From Glandiceps talaboti (Eukaryota; Hemichordata; Enteropneusta; Spengelidae): 64,000 nucleotides of DNA. Both the position numbers and the translations under genes were made by a program. The notes under the pieces are model-generated. The model had not been told where the DNA came from and searched no databases. It saw only the letters and a list, made by a program, of their open reading frames with translations. Location: the NCBI RefSeq assembly GCF_964340395.1, contig NC_135550.1, positions 28,070,176 to 28,134,175 of the forward strand, given 5' to 3'. Below are positions 37,255 to 49,320 of this stretch, piece by piece (the first letter of the stretch is position 1; each line of letters begins with the position of its first letter).

Positions 37255-39084
37255 TTACTTGACTGCACACAAGAATGGCATCATTAGCTGTGGAAGTGAT
37301 GTACATGGTTCCCATCTTTTATCGTCCATCTTGAATTTGTACCATGCTGCAAGGTATTCATCAAAACTGGCTTCACATGTTGCATACAGAGTACTTGTAG
37401 CTGATGAAAACACAGAAATCATCTCATTTCCTCCTGGGCAGTCAGTGAAGAAGATAGGCAGAGAGTCAGCCAATTCTACTTCGTGTGAAAAAGATGACCA
37501 ATTGTCTAGTAATTCATTATAGACATCAGGATCACGGCATTCATAGTCTGATACCAAAATGTCTCCATCAGGCATCAAGAAGCATACATTCATGCTATGT
37601 CTGGCCAGTTGCATGTCAGCTTTTAGTGTCCACATTTCATTTGTTGTATTGAAGCATTCCATTTCTGCTGTGCTATCTCCACATGGGACTTTTCCACCAA
37701 TGATATAGATATTTACATCTTTGCACACAGTGGAAAAATACAGCCTCTGGATCTTCATTGTGGCAAGAACTTTCCACTTGTTATACTGGGTGTTATAGCA
37801 CAGGGCAGATGTACTGATTCTCTCCTCTTGAGATCGTAGAGCACTCACAAACATATACAATTTCACTCCACATTTGACAAGCTGAACCCAGGTGTCTTGA
37901 CTAGGGTAAGTGCTGCGGATGACATGGTTGGCCTTGCTGACTGATGCACACTGAGACCATGTATTCGATTCAATGTTGTACTTGTACAGATCAAGATTTT
38001 CATTGTCACTCTTGAAACATACAGCATAAAGGTATCCATTGCAAAATGCCAGCCCTCTTAATGCACTCGCATTCAGTGATGCTAATGAAAACCAATTATT
38101 CAGACGTGGCACAAAGCATTTTGTGAGTAACCAGTCTGGAGTCTCATCCCCTTCTGTTCCAGTTACACCAACAGCAAAGATGACTTCATCAAGATTACCA
38201 TATCTTGGTCTTGTGCGAGGACTCTGGTGTTCACCATGTTTATCTGGAAGAAGCTGGTAGCTCATGGCTTCTTGAATCAGCTCCAGACACCACTCTGAGT
38301 GACGCACCATTGGGTTCTTTTGAACATCACCAATGAGATCTGGAGCTGGCATGAGAGGCAATCTGATATATGACATCAATTCATCAAGGTACTCCTTTCG
38401 CTCATCTTCACAGTGATTGACCCATTTCATGAGAGCTTTGAACACTTCAATTTCTTCTACTTCAACCAAATCACTCTTTATCATCACTATCACCACTTCT
38501 TTGGGGAAATTCACAAACTCATTGCTTTCTACTATGCACGAGAAATGTTTGCTTAGAAAGGATTCTGCTTCTTTGCGGAGTTGGTCTAAATTGTACGTGT
38601 CTGCATTTCTGTATGCGCTGAGAACGTTGTCAACACACAAGGTCTGCGTCCAGTATTGGGCACAATATTCACGAACTTTCTGAAGTAAGAACAGATCTGA
38701 AGCAGCTATTATACCCTCAGCATTACTGTCAGATATGGTTATTTTGTCGGTGTACACGTAATTTAGAAGACTCTCAACGGCTTGTGAACTCAGTGACATC
38801 AACTTCACTTCTTTCTGTCTGCTCTCGATAAAGCGACTGCCTTCAAACATACTTTTGAAGTACGGACTGCAGGCTGACAAGACATTTCTATGGACGGGAA
38901 ACTTTCGGTTTTCCACAATCAGAACAACATCGCAAAGTTGCCCCGTTACCCGCTGTAAATGAAGCTCTTGTAGTAAATCATTGGCGTGGTCACCATTACT
39001 TGAGAATTCGATGGCACTTTCGTCGGTTTTAGCTCTCCGGCGTCGACCTCCACCGCGACGAGCTTTGCTCGACCTTTCCGCCAT
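37255..39084 (-). CDS. BTB-BACK-Kelch protein (KLHL family), intronless
   Basis: A 609-residue protein in one exon. A basic N-terminus (RRGGGRRRR) precedes a BTB domain at about residues 35-145, with the hallmark LCDVVLIVENRKFPVHRNVL and ACSPYFKSMF. A BACK domain follows at about 150-270 (WTQTLCVDNVLSAYRNAD, WVNHCEDERKEYLDEL, IRLPLM). The C-terminal 310 residues form a diverged Kelch propeller; YFSTVCKDVNIYIIGGKVPC is its clearest blade. Family members usually bridge Cullin-3 to substrates for ubiquitination; that role is inferred. I start at the ATG at 39084 (aaaATGGCGG context), since upstream in-frame codons lack an ATG. A ttgcag just upstream could be the acceptor of a non-coding first exon. 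I cannot assign a single human orthologue. Confidence 0.9.
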   Translation of the reverse strand: MAERSSKARRGGGRRRRAKTDESAIEFSSNGDHANDLLQELHLQRVTGQLCDVVLIVENRKFPVHRNVLSACSPYFKSMFEGSRFIESRQKEVKLMSLSSQAVESLLNYVYTDKITISDSNAEGIIAASDLFLLQKVREYCAQYWTQTLCVDNVLSAYRNADTYNLDQLRKEAESFLSKHFSCIVESNEFVNFPKEVVIVMIKSDLVEVEEIEVFKALMKWVNHCEDERKEYLDELMSYIRLPLMPAPDLIGDVQKNPMVRHSEWCLELIQEAMSYQLLPDKHGEHQSPRTRPRYGNLDEVIFAVGVTGTEGDETPDWLLTKCFVPRLNNWFSLASLNASALRGLAFCNGYLYAVCFKSDNENLDLYKYNIESNTWSQCASVSKANHVIRSTYPSQDTWVQLVKCGVKLYMFVSALRSQEERISTSALCYNTQYNKWKVLATMKIQRLYFSTVCKDVNIYIIGGKVPCGDSTAEMECFNTTNEMWTLKADMQLARHSMNVCFLMPDGDILVSDYECRDPDVYNELLDNWSSFSHEVELADSLPIFFTDCPGGNEMISVFSSATSTLYATCEASFDEYLAAWYKFKMDDKRWEPCTSLPQLMMPFLCAVK

Positions 39085-39373
39085 TTTAACACTTCTCTGC
39101 AATGTGAATATGTCCGTTTTACGACTGTATGATAATTAAAGAAAAACATGTTGTAAACGTTGGCTGTGGTAAAATTAACATGACCTTTCTTTGTTTTTAG
39201 TCAAATCTTTACCTCTGAAAAGAGTAACGACAAGTAAACACAGGAAGAAATTCTTAAAACATAAAATAATTTCATGTCGCAAAAAAAACTTTACCACTTT
39301 ACGTCATCAATGGCCGAAGCGCAGCAAAAAGTAAACATTGTATTATTATAACGTAAATGCATGTTCTCTAGTT
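39085..39373. promoter_or_regulatory. Shared divergent promoter of the Kelch gene and AP4M1
   Basis: Only 289 bp separate the two opposed start codons. The interval holds an ATF/CREB-like tacgtcatca (39299-39308) and a gcgcag motif, and no TATA box at a position I can tie to a start. Co-regulation is inferred from spacing only. Confidence 0.6.
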
Positions 39374-42300
39374 ATGTTATCTCAATTGTTTATATTGTCA
39401 TCTCGTGGCGACACATTAGTTGACAAAGACTGTATCCTTTGATCGATGTTATTGATATCTCTATACGTGTCGTATGCCCTTGGACTTGTCACTGCCCCTC
39501 TATCACGCACACTTCACAGAATCCTTGGGGTGGGGTGTTAAATGACAGTGTTTATGCTGCTACTCTTGTTGGGTTGAAGCATGGATCTATTATTGAGATC
39601 AATAACAGATCCATGGTTGAGGCACAGACAAGTGACAAGCTTACTTGTCTGGTTGAAGTCAGAGTAGCCTATACAAAATGGACATGTACACTGGCACTTA
39701 TTGGCACAAGTTAATTAAGAAGTGGCTCAGTTTATTGTTGTATTGGTATGACTTCCTTTGTACCCTCTCATCAGCTTAAAAATGGAGGGTGTATTTACGA
39801 ATTAGAGTGGAATTGGTAAAGATAAATATAAAGGGAGATTCAGGTCAGGGGTTACCACAGGAATTTCACAAGTATTTCCCTGATGAGCTTGCAACCCTTA
39901 GATTAATGGTGATAATAGCACCATAGAAGTGGTTTGATACATCCATACTAATACTCATTGTCTTTGACTACTATATCTCAACTCGGACCAATATACAAGC
40001 CTTAAATTGTATATTTTGGTCCCAAATCTAATATAGAGATGGAAACTGGGTTGAAATTCAAAGCCCAGTGAAAACATCTACTGTAATATTATGCTACAGA
40101 ATAGAGGGATGTTTAGAATCCAATTAGGATTACTAGTCCCATGAATTGAACTGAATTGAATTGAACTGAACTGTAAACAGGACAGTATCATGGATGAATT
40201 CATGAGCATGGATTCCAAGATAATGAAAACAGTGATGAAATATGGACATGAAACAATAATAATAATGTTGGGTTCTTATATAGCGCTTTCCCACTACGTG
40301 CTCAAAGCGCTTTACAATTATTACCCCTGGCTCGGATCAGAACAGCACAACGGCCCTTTAGTCTTCCTCAACTCCCCGGGGAGCATACAATCCATTGCAG
40401 CCATTTAAGCGCATAGGATTAAAGCCTTCACATTGCAACCTACATCCTACCAGGTCCCCAGTTATACAGCTGGGTTAACTGAGGCACAGTCGTGGTTCAA
40501 ATCTTGCCCAAGGACTTTAGCCACTCAGAAACAAACAGCAGGCAGCGACGGGGCTCGAACCTGCAACCTGTAGATTCCAAGCCGGTCACGCTAACCATTC
40601 ACCCATCATGACAACACCTGGGCATTTGAATTACTAGTATTACAGTCTCAGTAGAACTGTGCTGCACTCAGATCACATATATACATGTATGGAGATGCTG
40701 GAATTTCTTGATGAAACAATGTGATTTTGTGATTATTGAAAGTAACTGTAGCAGGACATATAGCTAGATAGAACAGAACAGAAAGAAGTCAAGTCTGTTG
40801 AATAGATATTTCTTGACTTGAATCATAAATGACAGATAGATGTGATGGAGTAAAAGGAGCAGCTGATACATTCTTAGAGAAGTTACAGCAACATAAAGGT
40901 GAACAGGCACCTCCTGTACTGGTAAGTAAGAATTGTGAAAGATGTAATGTTTCTATAAGAACAAAGCCATGTGAAGTGACATTGAATAGAAAAATGCTAG
41001 TTCAGGAAGATACTATTTGCTAAATTCTAAATGAGTTGTATGAGTCGATAATCATGCAAATCAGCATAGGTTCTGTATGATACTATTTCAATAGTTTAGA
41101 CTGTCAAAAGTCACTTTTGATTGTACTGTTTTTGGTTAAATCTACTGATAAAGAATTAATAAATGAGTCTAATTTTTTTTAGATATATTTATATATTTCC
41201 ATGGAATTTTTAGTGCTAAAGCATTTTTTAAGTAAAAGAGAGTGTATATAAGCACTTCATGTGCTAGGACTCAAATGCTTTGTCTTTCAACACTCCTTTC
41301 ACTTATAAGAAAATCACATTAAAATTTTAATGCTATTTATGATGACACTAGTACATGTATATCGTATGAAACTTTGACAATAACCATTGTATTGTACCTT
41401 ATCATTCCAACCCAGGAAGTTGATGGCTCATTCTTTGTCCATATAAAGTGCAATGATCTCTACTTTGTGTGTATTGTCAAACCAGATGTATCACCATTTA
41501 CAGTTCTGGAATTTCTTCTGAGGTAAGTCTTTTTAAGGTCAAAACTTACAGCTGCCATTACTATTGTTATTATTGGAGTAGGTGTTACACATATGTCAAA
41601 ATCCAATGTCATTTCTCAGCCATGGACAGGCTGTTTTTCTTTGAATATGCCACATGGTGCAAAGATGAAGTACCTAATTACTATTATTATATGCCTCCTT
41701 ATATTCAAACATCACCTGCTCCATTATTCTGAGTCTCAGTCATGATGACATGGCATCTGTATATTTTGGTACTGCATATCAAAATTTTGTATTAGTAATT
41801 TCCATGTTTTACTCAAATTTGCTGTCCATATCTGAGACAATGCATGCATAATTTATCAATCAGAGATATTCCTCATTCCAAAATTAGAAAAAGAGTAATA
41901 ATGACATAGAAAAAATATGAATAAAGTTTGGTTTCTTGTACAAAAATTTGAATGTGACAGTGAAAGATTTGTTTATTCATGTTGGACCTCAGTGTAGATT
42001 TGTTTAGTCTTTTCTAGCCATCACATTTACAGAAGCCAAACACCAAAAGAAACTATTTTGACTCCTGTGAGTAGAAATCTCATTACTATTAAAATAGATG
42101 CACTTGTTGTTTTATCGTTTACCATTTTTAGGGTCAGTAATCTATGTAAAGATTATTGTGGTGTTCTCAATGAAGAGGCCATTCGGCTCAACTTTGCATT
42201 GGTCTATGAACTTCTTGATGAAGTTATGGTAAGTACTTCCTGGAATAAAGTAGATTAGAATTCAAATATATTACCTTAAGTTGTAATTTCTGCTTCAAAG

Positions 42301-43441
42301 TTTTTTTAAATACAGCCTCAGCCCAGGGTTTCAAATGTATTTTATAATGAGAACTGAAGTCAGTTTGGAGTATCATTTGGAAATATCAATATTCTCTTGA
42401 GTTCTTTTTTAAAAACTATATAATATATACAGATGTACAGTGTCTGTACACATTGAAAAAATAGAATTTTATCGATTCTCACTACAGATGACTAAACAAT
42501 TTTTTTTAATGTTTTGTAGGATTTTGGTTGTCCTCAGAACACATCTACAGAAGCTCTCAAAGCATACATCCAGAATGATCCTGTTCTAGTTAAACCAGAC
42601 AGACAAGCTGGTAGCGTTTCATCAGGACTGGTAAGAAAGCAAAATATCAGTCAAAGTCTAATTAAATATCTGTATGTTCCTGGTGTATTATATTGTCAAA
42701 ACCTGTAATATTCTTAAATTCGTAATATGTTGTAACATAATTGGACCATGCCTGTTTATATATATTATATAAACCCTTGCCCTAATGACAAGCCGATTTT
42801 AAACAAGTTTATCATCTGTTTATAGGCCCATTCTCAGGGAATGAGGTAAAATGATGATACAAAATGTTTGACCATCTTTTACCAAAAGATAATGACCTTC
42901 CTTTGAAGTTTTAGACAGGCAGCCCATGGTCACAACAGAACAGTCATTTTTCTATGGCTATTTTCAGAAGATTCGTAGAAATCACTTTAACAATGGACCA
43001 GAGAAGACATTCCTTTCTTAAGGGTTTGTACATACCCATACTGTAAATTGTGCTCAAATTTTAGATTTGACTGGGTTGTAAATCTTGACTTGAATGTGAT
43101 TTTGTAATTTTGTGTTCCTTTTTCCAGTTTGGTGCTGATCATCGCATTGCACCAAGTACTGCAGCCAACAAACCAATATCAGCATCTAGGCAAGAACAGG
43201 TATGTATAATATATCATACCTGTAGAGTCACTTTGAGGGGGGTGAAATATAAATGGACATACCTCAATGTCATACCTGTAGAGTTACATTCAGAGAGTGA
43301 AACGTGAGTTAGCTATTTATTATTATGCAACATATTGTTTTCATTATTATCATAACATGCCATTACTAGTTAGATGCTATGAGTTTATGGATATCAGTTG
43401 TTCTGCTCACAAGCCCTATTAAAGTCGGCCCCTTTCACTTT

Positions 43442-43495
<54 letters not shown>

Positions 43496-46400
43496 AATGA
43501 ATGTAACCATTTCCATTTGTCTTTTGTAGTTGACACGTAAAAATGAAATATTTGTTGACGTTATTGAGAGACTAACAGTGCTAATTGCAGCCAATGTAAG
43601 TAATATTGATTGTTCCTGTCATTTACACTCTGCTCAGTATGTTTTTTTTGTGATTATGATGGGAAATGATTCAGAGTTATTTCTCAGTCTATAAATCCTT
43701 ATGTCATCCATATTCAGTTTTGTAAGATCTGTGTATACAGTGTTATTGATGTGTGTGTTTAAGGTGTAATTTTTACTATTGATAATAACGATATTAACCT
43801 TAGATTGTGTCATAAGATGGTTGCGTGATACACACAACAAGGGATGGAATGCAGTATTGTATAAATGAGATGACAGAACTACATATCAATTGAGAATACT
43901 GTATTTTACCAAAAGTAATAGTACATAAAATGAAACAGAACTTGCAACAATAAAGCCACTGATACACTCGTCAGATTTATACAAAACAACAAAAATAAAG
44001 CTTGTATACGTAACTATGGTGATGACAGGCCCTACTCCTAATTATCTAATGAATTTATAGTCCATGTGGTAGCAAATAGTCATAGACGCGAAATTTGGAG
44101 TTCAAGATGTTTTCAAACAATATATTGTGTATCAGTTGTCCACGAGATAAGAGCTCACCCATTTAATCAATACCACATAATCCAATTAACCATTGGAAAA
44201 TTAAGTGTCCCATCGTTGTAGGTTGAGTTCCTATTATGTGTTGAAAGCAATACCAGTCCAGGCAGTACACAGTAGCCAGCAAGCCAACATCAACAAGTAG
44301 TAGCATCTAAATTCACCCTTCAGGCCGTGATGTTATAAGAAGCACATGTCCACTGGTTTTGAGAGTATTTATAGGTGTCTGCGTAATGATGATTGGATGT
44401 ACACAAACCCAAGCAGAATTTTAGCTGTTGACATGTAAATTAATTTAAGTACACTGTCATCACCAAAAGGTCCCTGACCTATACCTGTCATCACCATTGA
44501 TCAAAAGGTCACTCGTACAGTAAACTTAGAATCTATTTATTCAAAATCACAACCTCTTGACACATTGTCATTGACTCAAAGAGGAACTTTGCCATCATCT
44601 AGGTGTTATGTACTTATAAATACATTGACAACTTCAATCATTGTGATGGTATATTCACTGTATATACTGTTGTTGTGTCTATCCTGTATACAGGGGAATG
44701 TTGTACGCAGTGAAATTGATGGTAGTATGCAAATGAAAAGTTTTCTAGTTGGATCACCAAGTAAGTGTATTTTGACAAATGACATCTGACCTGATGATGG
44801 TCTGTTAAAAGGAAAGTTAGTCAGAACTTTTGGAAACACTTTGAATTGATTTTTGTTGACATCATCCAGTTTTCATTCGTGTTGTTGGACAAATGAACTC
44901 TTTATTATGATACTAAAACTACATAGACATGGAATAAGGTAACTATTATAGTCCATTATTATGATCTAATTATTATCATTACAGCCTGTAAATAAACGAA
45001 TCAATCTGAATCCTTTAGGGTGATTTTAGTCAATGCTAGAATTGATAGAAGTTTACTTATATGAAATAACTTAATCCCATTTTACACCAAGTTCAATCAT
45101 TTTCACCTCACATTTTAGACTAAACAGTTAGTCTTTCATGAAAGTAGTCAAGTTTATGTCATCTATGCATACAAACTACTGACAATTCTTTTCTCTATTG
45201 TGGATAGAAATAAAACTAGGTTTAAATGAAGAGGTCTCAATTGGTAAAAGTAGTCATGTTGGCTATGGTACCCAAGTCAGACTAGACTCCATTAATTTTC
45301 ACCAGAGTGTCAATCTAGAGGAGTTTGATAACAGTAAAATCATCACTGTTCATCCACCTGAAGGAGAGGTATGTTTTCCTGCATTCGTGTTGTTTGTAAG
45401 GAAAAGTATGTTTCCCAGAGATTACTAGTTTCATTTCGTTTGTAAGGAGAGGTATGTGTCCCAGAGATTACTGTATCCATTTCATTGGTAAGGAGAGGTA
45501 TGTTTCCCAGAGATTACTGTTTCCCAGAGATTACTGTTTCCTAGAGATTACTGTATCCATTTCGTTTGTAAGGAGAGATATGTTTCCCAGAGATTACTGT
45601 TTCCCAGAGATTATTGTATCCACTTCAGTTGTAAGGAGAGGTATGATTTCCAGAGATTACTAATTTAATTTTGTTGGTAAGGAGAGGTATGTTTCCCAGA
45701 GATTACTGCTTTCATTTTGTTGTTTGTCACATCTTAAATGCTAGCATATGAGATATGTGAGCCAATTATTACATACCTTGATATACACATGTAGTCTTGC
45801 AATAATTCTTTCACTGAGATAGGAACATCTTGGGTCAAAAAAAGTAGTAACTCATCAAAAATTATGATGTTACAAGATACTCTAATATTTTGACATTGGA
45901 AATCATGATTTTAAAAATCAATATTTATTTCTCACCATGTAAATGTTTACCTGACACGTATTAAAAGTATAACAGAATAAATATGGAGATTTTCATCTGT
46001 GAATCAGGATATTATCTACTGTCCTTCACACCAGGCAGATTGCCACCTGATTCTTTATGTGCTAACACACATACTGGAGCAGTAATATATATGGCATGAG
46101 ATAGACAGTCTATCGACGTAACAACTTGCCTGTAAAATATCACAATCAATACAGTTCTTCTTCAGAATTTGTATAAACTTGTGATGAACAAGGGCAGAAG
46201 ATGACTTTACTTTGAAGTGTATATTTTTATCTCAATCCATGCTTTATATCAACTAGTTGTACACATTTTTATGACAATTCAGTCAAAATAATCAACCATT
46301 CACTGTTTTTCCAGTTCACAGTACTTAAATACCATATATCTGGAGATTTACCAAGCCCACTGCCATTCCAAGTTTTCACATTTGTTGAAGAAATTCAAGA

Positions 46401-48004
46401 AAAAGGGTAAATTTTCTCCATTATTTGAGTACAAACATTGTTGTTTTAATGATCATGTTTCAGTTAGTGTCAAATTAGTGATTTAAGAGGGCAGAGCAGA
46501 AGAAACATTTCAAGCAACGCCTAGTTTGTACTGGTACATGTAGTTCAAACTAACTATAGTATATACAATACCAATAGAATGTGTAATCAAAAGTAATTTT
46601 GTAAAATAACATTTCTTGCATACTTTGCTTCTACATACAGTGCCAATTTGATATATGCTATATTCTTTTGAATGCAAATATAAGGCCTTTTTTTTGAATT
46701 AATAAAATAAGTTTGTTTATTAAATTTTTCTAAAAGCCGTATGGTGTGACTACTTTTGTTTTTATAATTTTAGACAACTGATAGTGCAATTAAAAATCCA
46801 GTGTGACATTCCAGTGAAGGATTATGCTGTCAATATTGTAGTAAGACTACCTGTACCCAAATCTACAACTGAGTAAGTAAACTAGTCATCTTGTGTAGGT
46901 GTACAGGTGTTCAATGTAACGGCTGTCACAATTTATTCATTGCATTGAACCTTATTGTTTATGTGATACAAAAGCAAAGATAAGTGTTAGTTTTGTCTTG
47001 TGCAAAATTTGTGTACAGGAAATATTTGTGTATTAGAAAATATGTGGGTTACTATACTAGCTTTTCCTTGGCTGTACTTCTAACCCCCACCCTAGCATAC
47101 TGAATACTTCATGACTGATGACTTGCAATGAACATTTGTGCTTAGAAACTGTAATTATATTTAACAATGGTTTATACAAGTGTGAGAAAATGTCAGAATT
47201 TACATCTGAAAGTATCATTATTTTGAATTGATTTACAGTGTAATTACTAGTATCAGTGGACCTGGTGAGACAGCAGAATATAAACAGAGTGATAAAATTG
47301 TGTATTGGAAAATTAAAAAAATTCAAGGTAGTTCTGAAGTTGGGACTAAATTTATGGTAAGTCTAATTTCATGTTGTGTTCTCTGATATGATAGTACAAA
47401 CCATAAAGATGTCAAACATAAGTTTCCCAGTTGAAAAAATAATTGTTGGTATACATCAGAAGTAACAAGAAGTAGAGTAACAAGAAAATAATGAATGAAC
47501 TGGTTCACTTGAAGTTACCCAGTACATGTACAGCTGTGATGAGCACATATCTAGCGCCCTCTGTAGGTGACTATAGAAGATTGATGTCACACGTTTACAG
47601 ACACAACATTTCAGATTGAACATATCTTGATTAAGAGCAAAGTTTGCATTAGACAGGGTCAAATTAAATTTGGATTATTTGAAAATATACCAAATCTGAA
47701 TACTCAACAAGAGTTTGGAGAGATGACAGAGTGTAATACAAATAAAAGTCAAATTATACCTCTCATTCACCAGTAATAATACTGCAGACTTTGTGTTTGT
47801 CTTTTGCAGGTCACAGTTGGTAGCTGTGGAAGGCAGAGCAGAATGGAGTTAGGACCAATCAGTGTAGATTTTGAAATACCTATGTATGTACTGTCACACC
47901 TACAGTTACGTTTCCTGAGAGTTTTTGATAGAGACCATTCCTATGTTCCATTACGATGGGTTAGATATGTCACACATTCTGATTCATATGTGGCAAGACT
48001 TTGA
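39374..48004 (+). CDS. AP4M1: AP-4 adaptor complex subunit mu, complete, 13 coding exons
   Basis: AP-4 mu recognises tyrosine-type sorting signals of cargo at the trans-Golgi network; in vertebrates AP-4 exports ATG9A. Exons: 39374-39431, 40836-40921, 41416-41522, 42132-42228, 42520-42630, 43128-43199, 43530-43595, 44694-44760, 45208-45368, 46315-46406, 46774-46872, 47239-47356, 47810-48004. They join in phase to 442 codons plus TGA (human about 453). Exon 1 encodes MLSQLFILSSRGDTLVDKD, the expected longin start. The longin part covers about residues 1-140 (NFALVYELLDEVM near 104-116); the mu homology domain begins near 180 (KNEIFVDVIERLTVLIA) and includes SVNLEEFDNSKI and the end WVRYVTHSDSYVARL. 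This end matches AP-4 mu better than mu1-mu3. All introns are GT-AG. Exon 9's donor is embedded in a minisatellite. Confidence 0.95.
39572..39650. repeat. Two adjacent hairpins in AP4M1 intron 1
   Basis: catggatct...tattga/tcaataacagatccatg (about 39580-39616) and gacaagtgacaagcttacttgtc (about 39627-39649) are imperfect palindromes within 200 bp of the first AP4M1 exon. The role is unknown. Confidence 0.55.
40253..40615 (-). mobile_element. tRNA-derived SINE, complete-looking copy
   Basis: On the minus strand the head (40615 downwards) is tRNA-like: A box tggttagcgtgaccgg (40597-40582) and B box ggttcgagccc (40561-40551). A body of about 250 bp follows and then a tail containing aaagcgctttgagcac and agcgctatataagaaccc, ending in (ATT)n at 40253-40265. 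This is the usual architecture of a tRNA SINE with a LINE-derived tail. The element lies antisense in AP4M1 intron 1. A diverged second copy is at 31555-31835. Confidence 0.88.
43442..43493. repeat. (CAA)n microsatellite
   Basis: About 17 uninterrupted CAA units, ending 37 bp upstream of AP4M1 exon 7. Confidence 0.95.
45362..45715 (+). repeat. Minisatellite that repeats the 5' splice site of AP4M1 exon 9
   Basis: The exon 9/intron 9 junction aaggagag|gtatgttttcc is followed by about six further copies of a roughly 47-bp unit with core taaggagaggtatgtttccc and agagattactg. Donor-like GT dinucleotides in near-identical context occur at 45452, 45498, 45641 and 45687; two other copies are degenerate (aaggaaaagtatg near 45399, aaggagagata near 45571). 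Some partial units (gtttcccagagattact) are repeated alone. The array starts exactly at the exon edge, so it probably grew out of the junction. Confidence 0.9.
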
Positions 48005-48575
48005 AAAACACAGTTGGTTTTCTTAAAATGCACAGAAGAACTCAAGAGCAAGCAAGCTCAATTGTTTTTTTCCATTATTTCTTTGGTCAGTGAACTGTGT
48101 TAGGTCGGTTGTATGCATGTAATTTTTTAGACCGATATAAAACCTAATAGGTTCTCATATCACACTTGTTAAGATAATACAGGAGTCAAAAACATCAAAT
48201 TTTCGATAACTTCTCCCATAATCTGATAAGTATTGACAGCATTCACATTTATAAAAGTAACATGTCTGTGATGTAATAACTGCTCAACATTCCATGTTTG
48301 ATGTTAGATGTCAAATATGCTGATATATACTGCACCATGATGTATAGAAATTGACCAGAATAGGATAATAAAAAGATATTATGTATGTGCTTTCAGGAAG
48401 ATGATTGAAAACAACTAAGTTTATATATTATGTTGTGTCACAACACTTATTAAGGTGCAATCTAAATTGTTTTATCGCTGATGTTTATATTTCCTTTTAA
48501 AGGAAAGTTACTATTTGTCTGTAATAATTTCAGTATGGACACATTTTTTTCAAATAAAATTATATGTGTTAATGT
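48005..48575 (+). other. AP4M1: Probable AP4M1 3' UTR
   Basis: AT-rich sequence with canonical AATAAA motifs at 48367-48372 and 48553-48558. The second is followed by a gtgttaatgtc stretch and is the better candidate for the 3' end. No further coding sequence is visible. Confidence 0.55.
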
Positions 48576-48774
48576 CAACGTCTAATATTGTCATGTGAAC
48601 ATTCATCTAAAGGAGCCCCTCCAACTATTTACCTGGATCTAGTTCAGATATGCTGAAAGGTATATATGTAACTGACATTTGGTTGAAATTTATAAAAAGC
48701 ATCAAAGCAAAAACATGGCATCCCATGCTGTAACCTTAGTTTGTACAAGATGGATGAAAGGTTCGTTTTGAAAT

Positions 48775-49320
48775 ATGTCATCAGCACATCCCCATCCTGC
48801 CATATTCTTCTCATCAGCATACACCTCCACCATGCCATCTAGCCATCAGTATACACCCCCACCATGCCATCTACATACACCCCCACCATGCCATCTAGCC
48901 ATCAGCATACACCCCATCTTCTACTCATCAACACCTTGCCATCTTCTATTCATCAGCAGACCCTCCCCAACCCACCTTCTTCTACTCATCAGCACCTCCA
49001 TCTTCTATCTGCTACTCATCTGCATACAACCCCAGTCTGCCATCTTTCACTACACACTACAGTCTGCCATCTTTTACTAAACACTACAGTCTGCCATATT
49101 CTATTCATCAGCAGATGCCTCCCCATCCCACCATATTATACTCATCAGCACCTCCATCTTCTACTTCTATTCATAGCATACACCTCACCCTGCCATCTTC
49201 TACTCATAGCATACACCACACCCTGCCATCTTGTACTCATAGCATACATCCCACTCTCATCTTCTACTCATCAGCTTACACACTTGCTATCTGCCATTGA
49301 CTATCTTCTGATCAGCATAA
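48775..49320. repeat. G-poor minisatellite downstream of AP4M1
   Basis: Irregular units of about 20-45 bp are built from catcagcatacacc, ccatcttctactcatc and accctgccatct blocks. The plus strand is strikingly poor in G throughout. All three plus frames are partly open and give His/Pro/Ser/Thr-rich products (up to 163 codons at 48864-49355), which are repeat translations and not genes. Confidence 0.9.

Noticed and set aside
40190-40408. 72-codon open frame upstream of AP4M1 exon 2, considered as the first exon
   Set aside because: It runs into the SINE. The true first exon at 39374-39431 encodes the conserved mu N-terminus and joins exon 2 in phase.
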